Shown here piece after piece: positions 43,537 to 55,560 of a stretch of DNA of 64,000 nt. The DNA is taken from positions 79,402,389 to 79,466,388 of the forward strand of contig NC_092808.1 of NCBI RefSeq assembly GCF_040954645.1. Reading direction: 5' to 3'. The position numbers and the translations under genes are program-made. The notes beneath the pieces are model-generated. The model had not been told where the DNA came from and searched no databases. It was given only the letters and a program-made list of their open reading frames with translations. The stretch comes from Diabrotica undecimpunctata (taxonomy: Eukaryota > Arthropoda > Insecta > Coleoptera > Chrysomelidae). Positions within the stretch are counted from its first letter, which is position 1. Each line of letters begins with the position of its first letter.

Positions 43537-45432
43537 CAGTATGTAAAAGCCAAATGGAATAAATTCATTATTTAGGTTACTGTACATATTTATAAAAAAT
43601 CCCGAAACACGTCAAATTTAAATTGTGACTTGACATTCTTTAAGGTGAAAATGCCACCCCTACCTTCAACCCCCTTAGAATGACAGGTACAACCCCCAAT
43701 TTTTAAAATAGGAAGTATAGTCTTGTGATATATCGTTTGAAAGGTCTTTTCATTCTCCATTCAAAAATGTTGTCGCTATTAAGTTTATTAAGATTAATTC
43801 AAATAAAATAAAGTACAATCATGTGGTTACCGAAATTCGCTACAATACAATCAAAAACTAAAATATAATGCAAAACGTAATAAAATGTAGAACACGAAAA
43901 AGAACTATGAATGTTAATGAAGTAGATGTTCAAAATGTTCACCGCTAACGTCTTGGCAACATCCTAATCTCAAATAAAACTGTCTTCTAACATTATAACA
44001 GGCGTGATCGACCTAATCGCAAGCGTTATTCGTTCTTTTAAGTCATTTAAATCAGAAGGTTTAGTTTTGTACACATGGCTCTTCACATATCCCCATAAAA
44101 AGAAATCTAATAATGTAAGATCAGGTGATCGCGCTGGCCATTCAATCGATCCTCGCCTCCCTATCCACGGATTGGGAAATATTGTATCGAGGTACTGCCG
44201 GACATTAAGTTAGTAATGTGGTGGTGCTCCATCCTGCTGAAACCATATCGTATTCGCTGGAACTTAAGGGTTTCCTGGATCAGGCTATAAATTTGCCAAC
44301 ATTGGAATGACATCATTTTGAACTAGTGCCAAATAATTGTTGCCATTCAAGTTGCCTTCAATGAAAAAGGGACCAATGATATTGTTTCCTACAATCTCTG
44401 CCCAAACATTAACCTTTTGAGGGTATTGAGTGTGTTCTTCTCTCATCCAGTAAGGATTTTCCGTGGCCCAGTAGCAGCAATTTTGCCGATTAGTATGACC
44501 GTTAAAAAAAAGTTCTCTTATCAAAATCGTCCTCCATGAGCTCCTGAGTAGGTATCATCTTATAGGGATGCAATTTATTTTCTTTTAATATGTTTACTAT
44601 CGATGTATGGCTAGCATTGAATGTAGTGGATGCCTGTCTACTCGATGTATGTGGATTTTCCTGAAACTCACGCAACACATCTAATTTGAGTTCATCACTG
44701 AGTGCATTGGCAGCTGCTTTTTTTATCTGCATTATATGACCAAACTCGCGAAACTGCTTCTCTATTTTACTTATTGTTCCTTGGGATATAGGCGGTAAAT
44801 TAGGAAATTTCTCATAAAATAGGCGAGTTACTTCCTGTTGTGTTCGGGTGTTATCTCCGTAACCAATTATTTGTAAAACTGTTATTTTATGTATTTCTAA
44901 ACTGTTAATCTAACCATTTTTCAGAATTGAATTGAACGAACTTTTTATTTAAATTAAAATACTGACAACTTAAATAAAACAATTTACTAATGCGTGTTAA
45001 AATAACGTTGCCACGGAAATTCTTTAAAGTTTTTTAATGGTTACCATCTAAAAACCACATTGCTATGTTCTGTGTTTACTTTCTCATTATCAAGACATAA
45101 ACGGGAAATAAGTTTTGAGTATATTTTAGCGAATTTCGGTAACCACATGATTTTAATTTATTTTATCTTAATTAATCTTAATAAACTTGAAAGCGACAAC
45201 ATTTTTGAATTGAGAATGAAAAGACCTTTCAAACGATATATCACAAGCCTATACTTCCTATTTTAAAAATTGGGGGTTGTACCTGTCATTCTAAGGGGGT
45301 TGGTGGTAGGGGTTGCATTTTCACGTTAAAGAATGTCAAGTTATAATTCAAATTTGAAGTGTTTCGGGATTTTTTATAAATATGTACATTAACCTAAATA
45401 ATAAATTTATTCCATTTGGCTTTTACACACTG
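43537..45432 (-). mobile_element. DD41D Tc1/mariner element with ~310-bp TIRs, decayed
   Basis: It begins CAGTATGTAAAAGCC at 43537 and ends with the inverse (GGCTTTTACACACTG) at 45432, flanked by TA on both sides. The TIRs extend about 310 bases (43537-43845 and 45122-45432) with few mismatches. A minus-strand transposase lies between them. The whole element is 1.9 kb. The matching ends and TA target duplications show that the insertion is complete, although the gene is dead. Confidence 0.85.
44060..44732 (-). pseudogene. DD41D transposase, broken
   Basis: Pieces at 44502-44732 and 44285-44524 are in different frames, and the rest continues to about 44060. The first has the helix-turn-helix-like segment ('TSSRQASTTFNASHTSIVNIL') and 'LHPYKM'. 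The second starts near the first catalytic region ('FFNGHTNRQN', 'NVWAEIVGNNIIGPFFIEGNL'). Downstream, 'FQQDGAPPHY' is followed by an in-frame stop, then 'WIGRRGSIEWPARSPDLTLLDF'. Counting from the Asp of QQDG to the Asp of LLDF gives 41 intervening residues, as in DD41D families. Related to the copy at 60.7-61.7 kb. Confidence 0.8.
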
Positions 45433-46140
45433 TATAAAGCTGTCTATATGTAACTTTCCACAGGTCTGTATTTACACCAGAGTCCCAGAGGTTATAAAAT
45501 TCATTGTTTTCTTTTACTTTCAAATAAAATACCAGCGAATAATTTTCATGGTCAACCTTGATCATGTTTAATTAAGCTTAACTAATTAAAATACATACAA
45601 ATAAAAAACAAGTAACTAAATAAAATAAAAACCACCACAAAAAAATCAGATTAAAAAATGGAAGTATAGAGTTCAAGAGAAAATAGGAGACAGTGACACA
45701 AAAAATTGATAACTAATACTAAACTAACTCATAAAAAATGCTAAAAATAAAAATGGGTATAATCATTAATAACTGTCTAGACAGAACAAGATAAGAAGTA
45801 CTGCAAGCAATTAATCTAAAAATAAACAAGACATAAAATGAATTGAAATGAATGATCAAAAATCAAATCCGAATTTTAATCGACATTATTATAAAGTTAT
45901 ATCGTATAAAATACAGATAGTTTCTAAAGTTATGCATCACCCAAAATTATCGCCAATATTAAATATTTTCAGAAACTATTGTTATTATTGTTATTATATA
46001 TCATTTATAAAAAATATCATATAGTTGATAGATATTAAAATGTTTTAAAAGCGGTACTGTTATTTTTTAAATAATTAAAAAATTAGAAACTAAAAAAAAT
46101 TATTTTTAATTAAAATGTATTTAACAATTTTAATATCGTG
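45433..46140. other. AT-rich DNA without recognised content
   Basis: A-rich and low in complexity around 45590-45850. Nothing nameable. Confidence 0.5.
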
Positions 46141-46149
46141 ATTTCAATT

Positions 46150-46400
46150 ACGAGCATCGATACAAACCTGGATTCGAGCTCTAATACTGCTAACAGGTCG
46201 ATGAATCATTTTCTATAGCAGATTGTCTCATTCTTCTCCATAGAAAATTGTAAGTTCATGATGGGTTCCAGGAGGATTTCTTCGCGCAGCAACAGCTCTG
46301 GAGAGCACATCCCATGCACGTTTAATGGGATTCATGTCTAGATATATCGCAGACCACTCCCAACTGTAAAAACCTTCTGTCTTAAGACGGTGTTTATTAT
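46150..46400 (-). pseudogene. Tc1-type transposase C-terminal relic
   Basis: The minus strand reads 'MNPIKRAWDVLSRAVAARRN', then 'PPGTHHELT', then a segment ending near 'IRARIQVCIDAR'. This is the end of a Tc1-family DDE transposase. The family has NPIEH at the third catalytic residue. Here the Glu is Lys, so the active site is lost as well as the frame. No TIRs found. Confidence 0.7.
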
Positions 46401-46720
46401 AAATAAAAAATTTTCACCCGCAGCTTCTCAAGATACTCTCACATGAGGTTTTCAAATCCGTGTGATGTACCTTTGTCCTGCTAGAGTCCCGTAAATATCC
46501 TTAACTAGTCTAGTCTTGTATAAATGCTAAATATCTACAAGATATGCTTATCGTCAAATGTTTAAGAAAATCTTGCACACTTTCGACCACTCCTGCAATA
46601 AATGATGAACTAATTTCTTTAATATGACTATATATTTGCCTTTACTCTCGATCTTACCAATATTACTATTTTGGTGTTACTATTATGTGACCTGACTGAC
46701 TGTAACTGACCATACTGTAA

Positions 46721-46957
46721 GGGTGGCCGCACACAGAAAGAGCAAAACTGTTTTAGTCAAAAACGTTTTTGTTTGAAACGAAAACGTTTTTGTTTCCACA
46801 AGAAACATTTTGTTTTCAAATGAAACAAAATGTTTGCACAAACCATACTGCAATCAGTTTTATTAAAGATGTCGACAGATAACGACGCAATTGCAGTAGT
46901 TTTCTGGCAGTGGTTCCTCCTACAGGACGAAAAAACGCAAAATAAAAGACAATACCC
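46721..46957. mobile_element. PIF/Harbinger deletion derivative, unit 1
   Basis: Starts GGGTGGCCGCACAC after TAA (46718-46720) and ends ...ACCC before TAA (46958-46960). The interior on the plus strand encodes the start of a Harbinger transposase (46830 onward, 'MSTDNDAIAVVFWQWFLL') that stops abruptly. The right TIR is reduced to a few bases, so this is a strongly deleted copy. Confidence 0.65.
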
Positions 46958-47265
46958 TAAGGTTGGCCGCACACAGAAAGAGCAAAACTGTTTTAGTCAA
47001 AAACGTAAACGAGTCTGATGCTGATGTTTCCATATAAATGAAATGAGCTGACGCACACTGATTAGTCGTGTGTCTAAAGCATGTTTAGGCTCATTTAGTT
47101 TTAGTCAGTCTGTTTGATGTTGATTACCGGATGGTCGTTTTGTGTCGAAACATTTCAATGTACGCAGGCGCAACGTGTTTTTGGAATTCCCTTCTTGAAA
47201 CCGATCGAGTAGTCAACAAGAAGCACGTGCAAACAGCGATATTTTGCTTGTTTATATTGTGTGTA

Positions 47266-47466
47266 TCATGGAAGGGGACGCAGAAAAATTAATTGTACTG
47301 ATTGAGGCCAGATTCTTTTCTCATTTATAGGATGCACCCAAAATTGTCTTTTATTTTGCGTTTTTTTGTCGTGTAGGAGGAACCACTGCCAGAAAACTAG
47401 TGCAATTTCGTCGTTTTCTGTCGACATCTTTAATAAAACTGATTGCAGTATGGTTTGTGCAAACAT
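47266..47466 (-). pseudogene. Harbinger transposase N-terminal remnant
   Basis: 66 codons including 'MSTENDEIALVFWQWFLL' and 'FWVHPINEKR', the latter being a hallmark of PIF/Harbinger transposase N-termini. The DDE domain is absent. The first half matches the plus-strand remnant at 46830-46957 in inverted orientation. Confidence 0.65.
47268..47330 (+). pseudogene. MADF/Myb-like ORF remnant of Harbinger
   Basis: ATG followed by 'EGDAEKLIVLIEARFFSHL' and a stop. This matches the first codons of the DNA-binding accessory ORF found beside PIF/Harbinger transposases. It is too short to function and partly overlaps the transposase remnant on the other strand. Confidence 0.45.
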
Positions 47467-47557
47467 TTTGATTCTTTTGAAAACAAAATGTTTCTTGTGG
47501 AAACAAAAACGTTTTTGACTAAAACATTTTTGCTCTTTCTGTGTGCGGCCACCCTAA

Positions 47558-48430
47558 TTAAAATACCTTCGAAGGCTAGAGTGATATTTATGTTTTCTTG
47601 TATGTATGGTCATCTGCGGAAAAGACTGAAATCTTAATCCTTTAGTAAATAATCAATTTTACCGGTTCTCTATTTCTTAAATGTATTAGTATTCTTGTCA
47701 AAAAATAAATGTAGGCAAAAAATTAAAATACAAAAAATAACGAAAACTAAAAAACTAGACGATTTTATATAAAAAAATCTATGTATCTAATATTTTTTTA
47801 AAAACTTTAAGTTGAAAATTTATACTGCACCGGCTAAATAAATATCTTTTTAATAAAAAATGTTTTAAAGTGATGTTCGGGAGCGTTAGGATACAGTTAG
47901 TTCAGTAAGTAGCTTGTATGTTGAAAATATGGGATTCGTAATATTTTTTGAAAAACTATTTTCTTGTGGAATCTTAATGCAGTTTTTTATTTTTGATCAG
48001 AATAAGCCATAATTTTACTTTAAAATAAGTTTATTTGACGCTTCGATTTCCAGTGTTTTAACTTATTCCTCATAAAAACTTCTGCACTCAAATACACAGT
48101 TTCGGCCGTATTTTCTAGTTTCTTGAAAAAGAAATAGTGTTTTCTTGAAAAAGAAATAGTGTCTCATCAGGCCACACTTCATCGAGTCTGAGATATTTGG
48201 AATTAATATTCTTGTCCAGGCGGCCCTATGCTTATTTGTCTACTATTCCTACCACGGTAATGTTATAAGTCTATTCCTAGCTATTATTTTCTCCTGCTAA
48301 TCTTCTTCGCAGGTTTCCAGCCTTTCGTTCAGATGACTGGGTAACGCACCCACATCGCATTAATGGACACCATTTATGTTGTTCTGTATGCACGTGCTGC
48401 CCTTAGTGGTGCTTTTATTTGGGCTTTTTT
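47558..48430. other. AT-rich DNA, one short tandem repeat
   Basis: A 22-base unit ('tttcttgaaaaagaaatagt' plus 2) occurs twice at about 48119-48162. Nothing else was recognised. Confidence 0.5.
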
Positions 48431-48439
48431 CTAGTATTT

Positions 48440-49440
48440 TTCTATATTTCTTTTAATCCCTTAGTGCTATGTCGTTGCTGTATAGAGGACAGTAGAGTGG
48501 ACCACTTCTATTAGAATTTTAGGTTTGTTGGTCCCTGGTCCTCCCACATTGGGCATTATCCTTGTCAACACCGAAGTCCTCTTCTCTGCCTTGCGGAGGA
48601 TGTATTTTACGTTTACCAAAAGTTCGCCACGTATCTAGGATTACTCCTAAGTATTTCACTTTTTTGGCAAGTACGATCCTTTCCCCTCCAGCATAAAAAC
48701 TATATAGTATCTGGCCCTCGGACCCTTGCGGACATAGCTTCAGTTTTCTTGGCCGCCAACATAAGGTTCCTGCTTTCTATCCACGGCTTGTTAAGGGTTT
48801 TATTCCCTCTTTGTATGATTATCCAGTTTTTATTGTGCTCCACCACCACCACCAGATCATCCTCATACGCTATTACCAGTACACGAATGACCAGGTCAGT
48901 GTCCAAAATCTCATTGTACAGAACATTCCAAAGCAGTGACTCCGAAATAGAGCACTGTAATACTCCCGCCATGGTTCTAATAGAGTTATATCTCTCGCAA
49001 TCAATTTTGTTGCATTTACATGTAAAGTAGCCTTTATATCCTGCAGATAAGGAGATATCCTTAAGTCTGTAGATAATTTTTCAGCCAGTACTATTTAAAG
49101 TATTTCTTATATCAAGAAAAACAGCCACCATTCATCTGCACCTACATATGGATATCTCTCTTGATTCTGCTTATGGCATCTATTGCAGATTTGCTGTTTT
49201 CAGATCTGGTGGGAACTCTTGTCTTTTTATCAGGTTGTTTATAATATCCTGTACCCAATGCACTTTATCTTCACTAATATTATTGTTATTAGATTCAGGC
49301 GCTTTTTCTGCTTTGAGCCTTCTGCCAGCCTCCGTCAGCTCTTCCCCTGTGAATTCAGTCACCGGTGTCTCCAACTGGAGTGGCCTAAATCTTACTTTTT
49401 CCTCTGTGGCCTTGGCCAGTTTTTTTTTCGACACTACTTG
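48440..49440 (-). pseudogene. R1-type LINE reverse transcriptase relic
   Basis: Minus-strand pieces follow the order of an R1-type RT. 'LRPLQLETPVTEFTGEELTE'-like sequence with 'LKAEKAPESN' (49180-49434) is the RT start. A degraded middle follows. Then 48972-48700 reads 'AGVLQCSISESLLWNVLYN' and 'VIAYEDDLVVVVEHN', where the family has GVPQGS and YADD. The active-site box reads YEDD. Several frames are broken. R1 elements in insects normally sit in rDNA, but R1-clade relatives occur elsewhere, and no rDNA is visible here. Confidence 0.7.
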
Positions 49441-51295
49441 ATCACAAAGAAGCCTCTACCTTTAAAATTCTTGACAACTCTATGTAATGTAATACAAAAT
49501 ATGCATCGAAAAAAAACTACAGGTTCAGAGAAATTATCTTTTTATGAACAGAAAAGGTATATAGAGATTCAATGTTGATCAATAAAAAATTACAAAATTT
49601 GTCGACGGGTTAAATAAATCATGAAATGGTCTCCATTAACCTATTCTCGATGATTTATAATGTTTAATCCAGTAATTGATAAACTGAATCATAAATTAAA
49701 TAACAATTAATTTCTTTGACGTAAATGCGAATAAAGTTCATCTGATAATAAGCCGTAAAAGACATTTACCAATAGGTTCATTTCATTATTTTGTGTATTC
49801 AAATTTGATTACAGAAATCATTTCTATTCCACGGGTAGTGGATAGTACACGAAATGGTTTTCAATTTGATTTGCTTCGTTAGGATAATTTCCCTAGTGGG
49901 ACTCTATCAGACAAAATTTAACAGACTTAATTTTTTGTGGATTATTTGTATATCTAAATTAAAATTTATATTGACGTTTTCCTTTAAATTTAAACAGAAT
50001 AAACTTGCATATAAGTATTTTTATCATAATTTTTTATACAAGGAGAGTACTAACTTCTTACGACTCCGTGGTAAAATAGGAATTACTTCACATTTGTGAA
50101 CTGAAATCCGAACGTGAGCGATTTTTAAGACCTAAATTTAACAAAAGTTTAGCAGTTTTACGGAATAAAATAAATATTTAATATTAGGTATTTTGTTAAT
50201 TGTTTTATTTTATAATAGTTTTTCCTTAAACAAATAATAGGTCAAGTACATAAAAAGTAAAATAGAACATGGAAAAACGGCTCATATAACTTTTTAAAAG
50301 TTGATTATAGTTAATGAAAAAAAAAACAAAAACAGGTTAAATTATAGCATTTAATTAGATAATAAATAAGCAAAAATTATTAGTGTAATAGATAGTTTTT
50401 TAAACAGATTTTAATACTTTTTCAAATTAATTTTATCACATGACGCCCATTACTTTTTTAAAAAAACTTCGGACCTGATTCTCACAATACCAAACTTTGT
50501 TACCGTTAGTTATTAGAAGTTTAAAAAACGACGTGTCCCCAGCAATTTTCTTTTATCGTTCAAATAAACGAGTGAGGGTGGGGAAGGTAACAGGTAGGGA
50601 GGTAAGATTTTATCCGCTCACTGTATAAAAAATATAATAAGTACTCATATTCGTCTCATGTTAATTAAACTGTATAAGCTAAATACTTTAACTGTATTAT
50701 ATATATGCAATATATTTTTTGTTGCCCATTTTTTTTGCATTCTATGCATAATTATTTGATGTATCAGTACTTTATTTCTCTGTATTTTTCTTCTTGCTTG
50801 CGTTATGAGAAAGGATCTCGCATTCACATTTTTTAATACTCATGTTCTTAATAATATTTCTATATATTAACATTTTTTATTTTGTTTTGTTTTTCTTTTC
50901 CGTATTGTGTACTAATCATATTTTTGTCAATTTCTTTTTTCTTTCATAATCAATAATATTATTTATATATTTTCTGATAAATATGGGTTTCTTCTCTCGA
51001 AGAATTGAAAAACTTCATTTCAGAGCAATCAAACAATAACATTATTTTTTTAGTACCTAATTATTAATAATTTGTAAGGATCTAATATTAGCGAAACAAA
51101 CACTAACATTTTTATCATCTAATGACATAGAAAAGTTAAACTAAGTGTTGCGTTATATTTCACTGGTAATGATTATTTGAATCAGTCAGTACAAATCCAG
51201 CTTTCTCAGGTATAACAAGACATAATATTTTAAAACATAGTAATAGGTTATTAAGTAAATCTGTACAAAATTCCACATATGATAAAAACATAAGT
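49441..51295. other. AT-rich DNA without recognised content
   Basis: Short open frames here (for example 49854-50099) are Phe/Lys-rich translations of AT-rich DNA with no motif. Confidence 0.5.
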
Positions 51296-51300
51296 AGTGC

Positions 51301-51337
51301 CTCCTAGGTCATCTCCAGATAGGATATGACCTAGGAG
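51301..51337. repeat. 12-bp perfect inverted repeat
   Basis: CTCCTAGGTCAT and its exact reverse complement are separated by 13 bases. It lies at the border of the next LINE fragment. Significance unknown. Confidence 0.7.
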
Positions 51338-51399
51338 ATAGTTTCACTATGTTGTAATTACTGGAAAGATTCTGCAGAGAAATCGATTTAAAAATAAAT

Positions 51400-51740
51400 A
51401 TCTTCGAAACTAAATACATGGCAAACCTCGTACCCGGTAACAATTTAAAAATTCAGAACGACAAAGTACCTACAGCTTGTATGTATGTTCCCAGGAAACG
51501 AAATTAGAATACAAAAACACAACAAAATAGGTGAGGTATCAAGAAGGACAGCACATGGATGGGCAGCACATAGATCTCTTAAGAACTTATTTAAAGACGA
51601 TTTCATACCAATTAAACTAAAGCCGAAAGTATTCGAAACTATATTCTGAGAAGAAGAATAGAGCGCTTAACGATAGAAGTATCAGAAAAGATCAGAATAT
51701 GGCGAAAAATTGGATCCTGTAGAGAACTTAAAACAGGCTA
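51400..51740 (+). pseudogene. RTE-type LINE fragment
   Basis: Broken frames read 'ETKYMANLVPGNNLKIQ', then 'NEIRIQKHNK', 'AAHRSLKNLFKDDF', and 'LKPKVFETIF'. This is the segment after the RT palm in insect RTE ORF2s, the same region as at 41390-41720. Ends unclear. Confidence 0.6.
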
Positions 51741-53870
51741 ATGATGGTAATGATGTTGATGATATCATAAAATATTTTTTATGAGATATATGAGTAAATT
51801 TGGAGTAAATATCCTAAATTATTGATTACATTTTTTTTAATAAAATGACTATTAATAAAAAGCATTGTCCCATGCGTTTGCCTTGGGGTTATTTCTAACC
51901 TTCTGGCTGTTTTTTGGTTAAAGTAAGAGTTTCGACTCTATATGTAAGAATAAGCAGACACACTTGTTGAACTCACTGCATTTGATGCTGATAGTCATTT
52001 CCTATTTAAAAATGTATCTTGGTTTGCCAGAACTAGCCTAACCCATAAATATGCTTCTTGAGATTGTCGTGGTTCTTTTTATTAATAGTAATTAAACTAT
52101 TTATCCTTATTAGCTTTAAACAATTATTCGAGAAACTTAAATTCGGTCTTTTGTTACTTTTAAAATCTACTTCTTAAAAGGTTGTGATAAATTTCGTTTT
52201 ATATAGTAATTTACCAGGTTTATCTAATCGTTCTTGCAAATTAACAACATTAAAACTATAAACAGTTCTCCTTCTGTGTTTACGAATAATTAATATTCCA
52301 TGAATAGATTATAATTGAGACCAGTTGAAAAATTTACATTTCCTTTTGGTATATTTCGTGTACTTCCAATGGCTTATTACTTTATTGACAAGTACGTATA
52401 AACTGTACCTACTATTTATACCTTTACCATATGTGTATGGTCTGGCAATAAAAATTTGTGGTTTATCATAATATGAGGAAATTTTCGGACCACCTACAAA
52501 TATATGGCAAACAACATTTTATTTCTGTTATGCCCAGCGCAGTTGTAAGACCAAAGAGTAATTTCTTTTATAATATTATTTGGAAGAGTTTGAATTCACT
52601 TAAATAATCACGATGGTGTTTGATTCCCATCTCTCTCAGATATTGTCTCATTCCATATCATCAATGATTTTCTCCAGCAGTGTTGTGAATAGTAAAATTA
52701 AACGTCCACAGCTGTCGAATATGAAATGCTTTTGACTTGGTTAATAATGCGTAAGCATTTTTGTAAATCAATCCTTACAAACCGTTCTTTTGAGCCTTCC
52801 TTCTTAGCCGTCTCTTAATCTACTCTCTTTAAACCGTAGATAGTTTCTGCATCATCTAAATTTATTTTTTGATCACTTTCCAGGTGTGCTCGCTCTTAGG
52901 TTCTCATCATTTTTGTTTTGAAAACTACATGTAATTTTATCAGGCATGTATCTAAGTTCAATAGTTTATAACCCAGATTAAATTGAGTGCAGAATATGAA
53001 TCTGTACATATTAGCTGTAACAATTTTTTCGTTGGGTATGAGTTCTTCATTACACCAATCAGTGTATAATTTATACATCACAGCAATGTTTATTGCAGGT
53101 TTATATGTTCCATAACAGTACGATTCGTTTCTTTATCTAATTGTCGTGTTGATAATGACTAACCACGACTTGAAATTTAACCTCTTGGCAACTTCAGTTT
53201 CTTGATTACTGCTCCACGGACAACCTTTTCAGATATTTACAATGTATTCAAAAACATAACTTAGCTAATCACATGAAAGTATAGCTGTAAATAAAGTTTT
53301 TCCTACCTAACTCACTACTATTTCTGGATCTTTGTCTATATTTTAAACGAAAATGAAAACTTTGGGCCAAAAATTGATGTCTTTGTTCCGAATTACTAGT
53401 TTTTTTTTCCAAAACGTTTGAAATATTGAAAATCGTTCATTTGTATCAAGTTTAGTATAGCATAATTTTCTGCAATTGCAAAGTATACCCTTCACATTAG
53501 CAGCTCTTACGATTTCTTTAAGTCCAACGTATTCTTCTTCTTTTAATTTTTTTGTCCTTTGCAATGTTTGTTTTTCATAATTTAGGTTTTGATTTTTGTT
53601 CCTTTGCCCTTTTTTCACTATTTAAAAAAAATTTATTGTTCTGTATTATTACTAGTAACTAGTCTATCATTTTCATGTTCAATTTCTCTGCCATATCTTT
53701 ATTGTCATTTTCTGCATTATTGGCTAAATCTTTAATTGGGTCATAACTTAAAATTATTTATATTATCTAAATCATCAGTGTCAGCTAAAAAAATTAGTTT
53801 AGTTTGCTATTGCATAGGTACAAGGTTTACTAAGCTCATCTTACCTTAGCAAGGATGTCACATCGTCATC
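51741..53870. other. AT-rich DNA with a possible LINE trace
   Basis: On the minus strand near 52600-52720, 'LFTTLLEKIIDDME' and, after a break, 'GIKHHRDYLSEFKL' resemble the RT stretch before the FADD box of insect RTE-type LINEs. The rest shows nothing. Frames at 52896-53081 and 53343-53618 have no motif. Confidence 0.35.
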
Positions 53871-54355
53871 ATTATTTGCATGTAAAACCTGCAATCTATT
53901 AGTGTCTCCCAAATATTTACCTGCATGTATCATACGGGACGTGTACGAACTCATCACTTTATAGCTCCCATAAAACTGTTAGACACTTCAAGATATAGTA
54001 AACTGATCACTGGCATCCTTTGGAGATAGGTAAACTCATCACCGCAGATAGGTAAACTCATCACCAGCATTTTTGCCCCAAGGTGCTGGTTTCTAATGTG
54101 GAAGATTGGCTGTTACCAGTTACAATTCTTGTTTATATGGTAATTTGTTAAATGCAGAAATTATTTTATGCAAATTGCTTTAAATAGACATTAATATGGG
54201 GTTTCTTACGGTGTGGCCTATTAGATGTATCTGCCAATTTAAACAGTTTTTAGATCTGAAAATTCAGTTGCATAGGTTTTCAATAGTGATCTGTATAATA
54301 AAAATATTTATTAAAAAAAATCGGTTGCCTGTAAAGTCGGTTTTACGGGCGAAGA

Positions 54356-54747
54356 TTTTACGTGACAACGTCTTTTTCTCGGTAGAATATTTATTGATAT
54401 GAATATTATTAAATGGCACAATAGGAACAAGGAATTGAATGATAATAAGAATTGCACAAATTTTAACTATAGAAATATATTTTGTTTACTAAAACATTGT
54501 ACATGTAAACTTAAACTTAACTAATTTCTATTTGAGTGATTTTGTTGAGGATAGGACGATGATAGGAGAAATAGCATTACACCAGCGGACCGATCATGTT
54601 TGAGTGGGAGAGAGACGCAAGGCATTCGCCGGTTCGGCGGGCCTCTCTCTCGTTCGGTGACTCATCGTAACAGACGTGAGCGGGCGTTACACTTTTTCAT
54701 GAGTGACTCCGAGCCACAACCTAATTTAAGACGTTGTCACGTCAAAA
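54356..54747. mobile_element. MITE candidate with GC-rich hairpin core
   Basis: The ends are inverted repeats of about 19 bases: TTTTACGTGACAACGTCTT at 54356-54374 and its inverse, with one extra base, at 54728-54747. Near 54605-54655 a GC-rich core contains GAGAGAG and CTCTCTC around a GCCGG/CGGC loop, unlike the AT-rich surroundings. It has no ORF. It interrupts the MULE coding region, so it is the younger insertion. Confidence 0.55.
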
Positions 54748-55560
54748 CAGTTGGAAAATGGGAATGAAAGGAATTTATATGACTAGACTGAGATGCCCAA
54801 ACAGTTAGAGGGAAAAGATACGTATTATTTATGTAGTTCTTTACCATATAATCGGCCATTTTCCAAAATAGTGGTGCCGCTACTTGCCGTTGGAATCTCT
54901 CTTCTTGTAAGTCGTTACCAAACCAAGTTTTTGTATTTTGCGAAACCAACTTTGAGTCAAGTAAAATAAACACCTAATTCGTTTCGCTGATGGCCGAATA
55001 GCAATTACGGCCGTGTGAATCGAAATTTCAAAATCAGTCACAAGTCTTGATACACTTAAAACGACACCAACTTCTTCGGAGCAACGAATTAATTGAGTAA
55101 AGACCGTGACGTAGATTTCTATGTATTTGTTAGGAAGAATACAGAATATAAGAGGCACGTAATGCCCATTTAATAAGCCATGGATGGTAAACAATTACAA
55201 GAAATATTTTGCAGCATATTGTAATGTATTATCCATGTAATATTATTCTGCTTTCGTCAAGTAACGTAAATTCTCAAGAATGCCAAAAATAATAATATTT
55301 TGTTGCGAATCGTTATACAACACAAAATATTTATCGCGGTCGCCATTTAGGTTCATCTGTCATATTGCTTGATGCGCTTCCCCATTATCTTCGGTGCACG
55401 TGGCATAAAAGGAAAACGATCGTTTCTCATATTCCTCCAAATACAAGAGATCTCTGTTGTTGTCAGGTTTTCTTTGAAAGAAGAAGTTGAAATCTTCTGG
55501 TAAATGATTTTTGATGGCCTCTCCAATAAGTCCTCTTGAGCTTTCATCTTGCAGGAGTTC
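54748..55560 (-). pseudogene. MULE transposase domain, broken
   Basis: From 55560 downward, broken frames read 'LLERPSKIIYQ', then 'RDKYFVLYND' and a 'YYMDNT' segment where the family has the first catalytic Asp (MDGTF). 'FTIHGLLNGHYVPLIFCILP' with 'LVTDFEISIH' and 'LTQSWFRKIQKLGL' is in the open piece 54880-55194. 'YMVKNYINNTYLFPLTVWAS' followed by an 'NSFHSHF' end is at 54973-54750. The order matches the MULE domain. At least two frame changes and stops are present. Confidence 0.75.

Larger units (their letters stand above)
46961..47554. mobile_element. PIF/Harbinger deletion derivative, unit 2
   Basis: The left TIR is GGTTGGCCGCACACAGAAAG at 46961. Its inverse, ending GCGGCCACCC, is at 47554. 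TAA lies on both sides (46958-46960 and 47555-47557), the 3-bp target size of this superfamily. It keeps both gene starts: a MADF-like ORF on plus (47268 on) and the transposase N-terminus on minus (47466-47266). The catalytic part has been deleted. Confidence 0.75.

Noticed and set aside
47268..47330. MADF-like ORF as a host gene exon
   Set aside because: It lies inside PIF/Harbinger TIRs and stops after about 20 codons, so it is an element remnant.
53990..54070. Repeated GATAGGTAAACTCATCACC as an isolated minisatellite
   Set aside because: The motif also occurs in inverse orientation at 57150-57260 around the MULE, so terminal repeats explain it better.
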